A DNA stretch of 45,128 nucleotides from an uncultured Pelagibacteraceae bacterium (GTDB lineage: Bacteria > Pseudomonadota > Alphaproteobacteria > Pelagibacterales > Pelagibacteraceae): positions 1 to 45,128 of the forward strand of contig CACGHU010000004.1 of the NCBI GenBank assembly GCA_902572945.1, written 5' to 3'. Each line of letters starts with the position of its first letter. Positions within the stretch are counted from its first letter, which is position 1. The position numbers and the translations under genes were made by a program. Positions 43,702-45,128 of the stretch are shown here, one piece after another. Below the pieces are notes generated by a model, which ran no database searches, was not told the origin of the DNA, and worked only from the letters and a program-made list of their open reading frames with translations.

Positions 43702-45074
43702 TAGTTAGCGCCTCTTAAAGTTCCAACTATTTTGTTTAAACCAGTCGAGTTTGATCCTTTAACCATTAAATAATCATTATTATTTAAATCTCTAACAATC
43801 AAATCATAAATATCGGATGTTTTTCTTAAAATTCTTCCTTTTCTGTTTTTTTTAATACCTTTAAATGTTTCTATTGCATGTTTGCCATAAATATGAATCT
43901 TATTTATTTTCGATTTATTTAAAATATTTGACATATTCTTATGTAGTTTTTTTGAATGTTTTCCAAGCTCAAGCATATCTCCCATTAAAAAGTGCCTTTT
44001 TTTATTTTCAACAACAGTACTACTAAAATTCGATATTGCACTAGACAGCGAAAGAGGATTTGAATTATAGCTTTCGTCAACCAAAAAAAATTTTTTATTT
44101 TTAAATTTAATTTTTGAAATATTTCCTCTTCCAGTGGGAATTAAAAAATTTTTGAAAAATTCAGATTTTAATTTTTTTGTTTTTTTTAATATATATAAAA
44201 CGGCTATAGCAGATAAAATATTTTTGATATAATTTTGGTATTTATATTTAATATCAAATTTTTTTATTTCATCAAAAATACGAACTTTTATTTTAAAATA
44301 GTTTCTAAATTTTGTTAATTTTAAAAATCTTATATCTGATTCATAAGAATAGCCAAAAGATATAATATTTAATTTTCTTTTTATTGCTATTTTTTTGTGA
44401 AAAGTGAAAAATTTGTCATCTGAATTTAAAATTAAAAAACCATTTCTTTTAATATTATTAATTATTTCAGATTTTGCTTTTGCAATTTCTGAAATATTAT
44501 TAAAATTCTTTGCATGGGCATATGAAATATTTGTTATTATCCCAATATTAGGTTTTACTATACTTGATAAAAAATCTATTTCTCCTTTTTTATCCATCCC
44601 AATTTCAAAAACTCCAAAATTATCATTTATATTTAAGTTAAATAGGCTTAATGGCACACCATACTTATTATTATAAGATTTTGGAGAACAACTTACTTTG
44701 CCAACTTTATTCAAACAATTTGCTAATAGGTCCTTTAATGAAGTTTTTCCACAACTTCCTGTTATTCCAATTATTTGTCCATTATAAACACTTCTTATAC
44801 TAGATGATATTTTGGTCATAAAATCTAAAGTATTTTTCACCCTAAAGATTTTTTTGTTATTTATTTTTCCTCTTATTTTATCTGTTACAATAATTGACGC
44901 TCCCTTTTTAATTGCTTCAGGAATAAACATATTGCCATCATTTTTTTTTCCTTTAATTGCAAAAAAGATATCATCTTTTTTTATTTCCTTTGAGTTTATA
45001 GAAGCTTTGTTTAATCTAATTGATTTATCAATTTTTTTGATTTCTTTTTGCTCTTTTAGAATATTTAATTTCAA
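43701..45074 (-). CDS. murF: UDP-MurNAc-tripeptide D-Ala-D-Ala ligase, start uncertain
   Basis: Adds D-Ala-D-Ala to the UDP-MurNAc-tripeptide. The 457-aa frame has the N-terminal Mur domain (SINSKEIKKDDIFFAIKGKKNDG near 25-47), P-loop GITGSCGKTSLKD near 103-115, YNNKYGVPLSLFNLN near 128-142, FEIGMDKKGEID near 147-158, NISYAHAKNF near 174-183, DESYNSNPLSLSSAI near 333-347 and GDMLELGKHSKKLH near 363-376. The track start is TTG; no ATG or GTG is in frame upstream, and the frame stays open to the right edge (45128), so the gene may begin a little further up or beyond the window. Length from TTG fits the family. murE would lie upstream, and a short TAA at 45113-45115 in another frame could be its end. 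Confidence 0.94.
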   Translation of the reverse strand: MKLNILKEQKEIKKIDKSIRLNKASINSKEIKKDDIFFAIKGKKNDGNMFIPEAIKKGASIIVTDKIRGKINNKKIFRVKNTLDFMTKISSSIRSVYNGQIIGITGSCGKTSLKDLLANCLNKVGKVSCSPKSYNNKYGVPLSLFNLNINDNFGVFEIGMDKKGEIDFLSSIVKPNIGIITNISYAHAKNFNNISEIAKAKSEIINNIKRNGFLILNSDDKFFTFHKKIAIKRKLNIISFGYSYESDIRFLKLTKFRNYFKIKVRIFDEIKKFDIKYKYQNYIKNILSAIAVLYILKKTKKLKSEFFKNFLIPTGRGNISKIKFKNKKFFLVDESYNSNPLSLSSAISNFSSTVVENKKRHFLMGDMLELGKHSKKLHKNMSNILNKSKINKIHIYGKHAIETFKGIKKNRKGRILRKTSDIYDLIVRDLNNNDYLMVKGSNSTGLNKIVGTLRGAN

Positions 45075-45128
45075 GTTATTTGAAAGAGATTTATTCTTAA
45101 ATCTGATAGAACTTAAAATAGTATTTTT

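Overview
The window is a very AT-rich (clearly under about 35% G+C by eye), extremely compact stretch of bacterial core genome. Lysine/asparagine-rich proteins, start/stop overlaps of 1-20 bases at most gene joins, almost no intergenic DNA, and alphaproteobacterial marker genes (TrcR/DUF1013 next to rpmE, a ZauP-ZapA pair, an N-terminally extended FolP, RpoH) point to a streamlined marine alphaproteobacterium, most likely SAR11 (Pelagibacterales). This assignment is inferred from gene content and style, not from a database match. I see no insertion sequence, prophage, CRISPR array, riboswitch or obvious gene cassette.

Layout. 1-7.7 kb: glyQ and an S49 peptidase (minus), a long-chain polyprenyl diphosphate synthase (plus), pdxH (minus), aroC (plus), then dxs-ispA-xseB (minus); isoprenoid supply dominates. 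7.7-10.2 kb: a plus-strand run of Sua5/TsaC and a two-gene ABC exporter. 10.2-11.8 kb: a membrane-anchored SGNH-like protein, the largest intergenic gap (199 bases, rich in small inverted repeats) and tRNA-Arg(TCG). 11.8-13.7 kb: rluD and rpoH (plus). 13.7-29.4 kb: a minus-strand run of 20 genes: zauP-zapA-fau-ymdB-yebC-ruvC-like, then tolQ-tolR-tolA-tolB-pal-cpoB (Tol-Pal envelope system), then tilS-ftsH-folP-glmM-thiD-purA. 29.5-37.7 kb: a plus-strand run of central carbon and translation genes: tkt-gap-pgk-fba-thiE-efp-suhB-rpmE-trcR-rpsU-tRNA-fMet. 37.7-45.1 kb: the dcw peptidoglycan cluster murF-mraY-murD-ftsW-murG-murC (minus).

Functional themes are envelope synthesis and division (dcw genes, GlmM, Tol-Pal, ZapA/ZauP, FtsH), C5 isoprenoid metabolism (Dxs, IspA, polyprenyl synthase), lower-glycolysis/gluconeogenesis (Gap, Pgk, class I Fba, Tkt), cofactors (PdxH, ThiD, ThiE, FolP, Fau) and translation (two tRNAs, L31, S21, EF-P, GlyQ, TilS, TsaC, RluD).

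No wholly new multigene system is evident. The most notable observations are: (i) rpsU (S21) appears to start at a rare AUU codon behind the best Shine-Dalgarno in the window, itself abutting an intrinsic-terminator-like hairpin, with initiator tRNA immediately downstream; (ii) the ruvC position beside tolQ is held by a phage-type RuvC-fold protein and ruvA/ruvB are not there; (iii) the GAPDH has Asn-Arg where NAD-specific enzymes have Asp, suggesting NADP(H) use; (iv) glyQ lacks an adjacent glyS; (v) the dcw cluster stops at murC.
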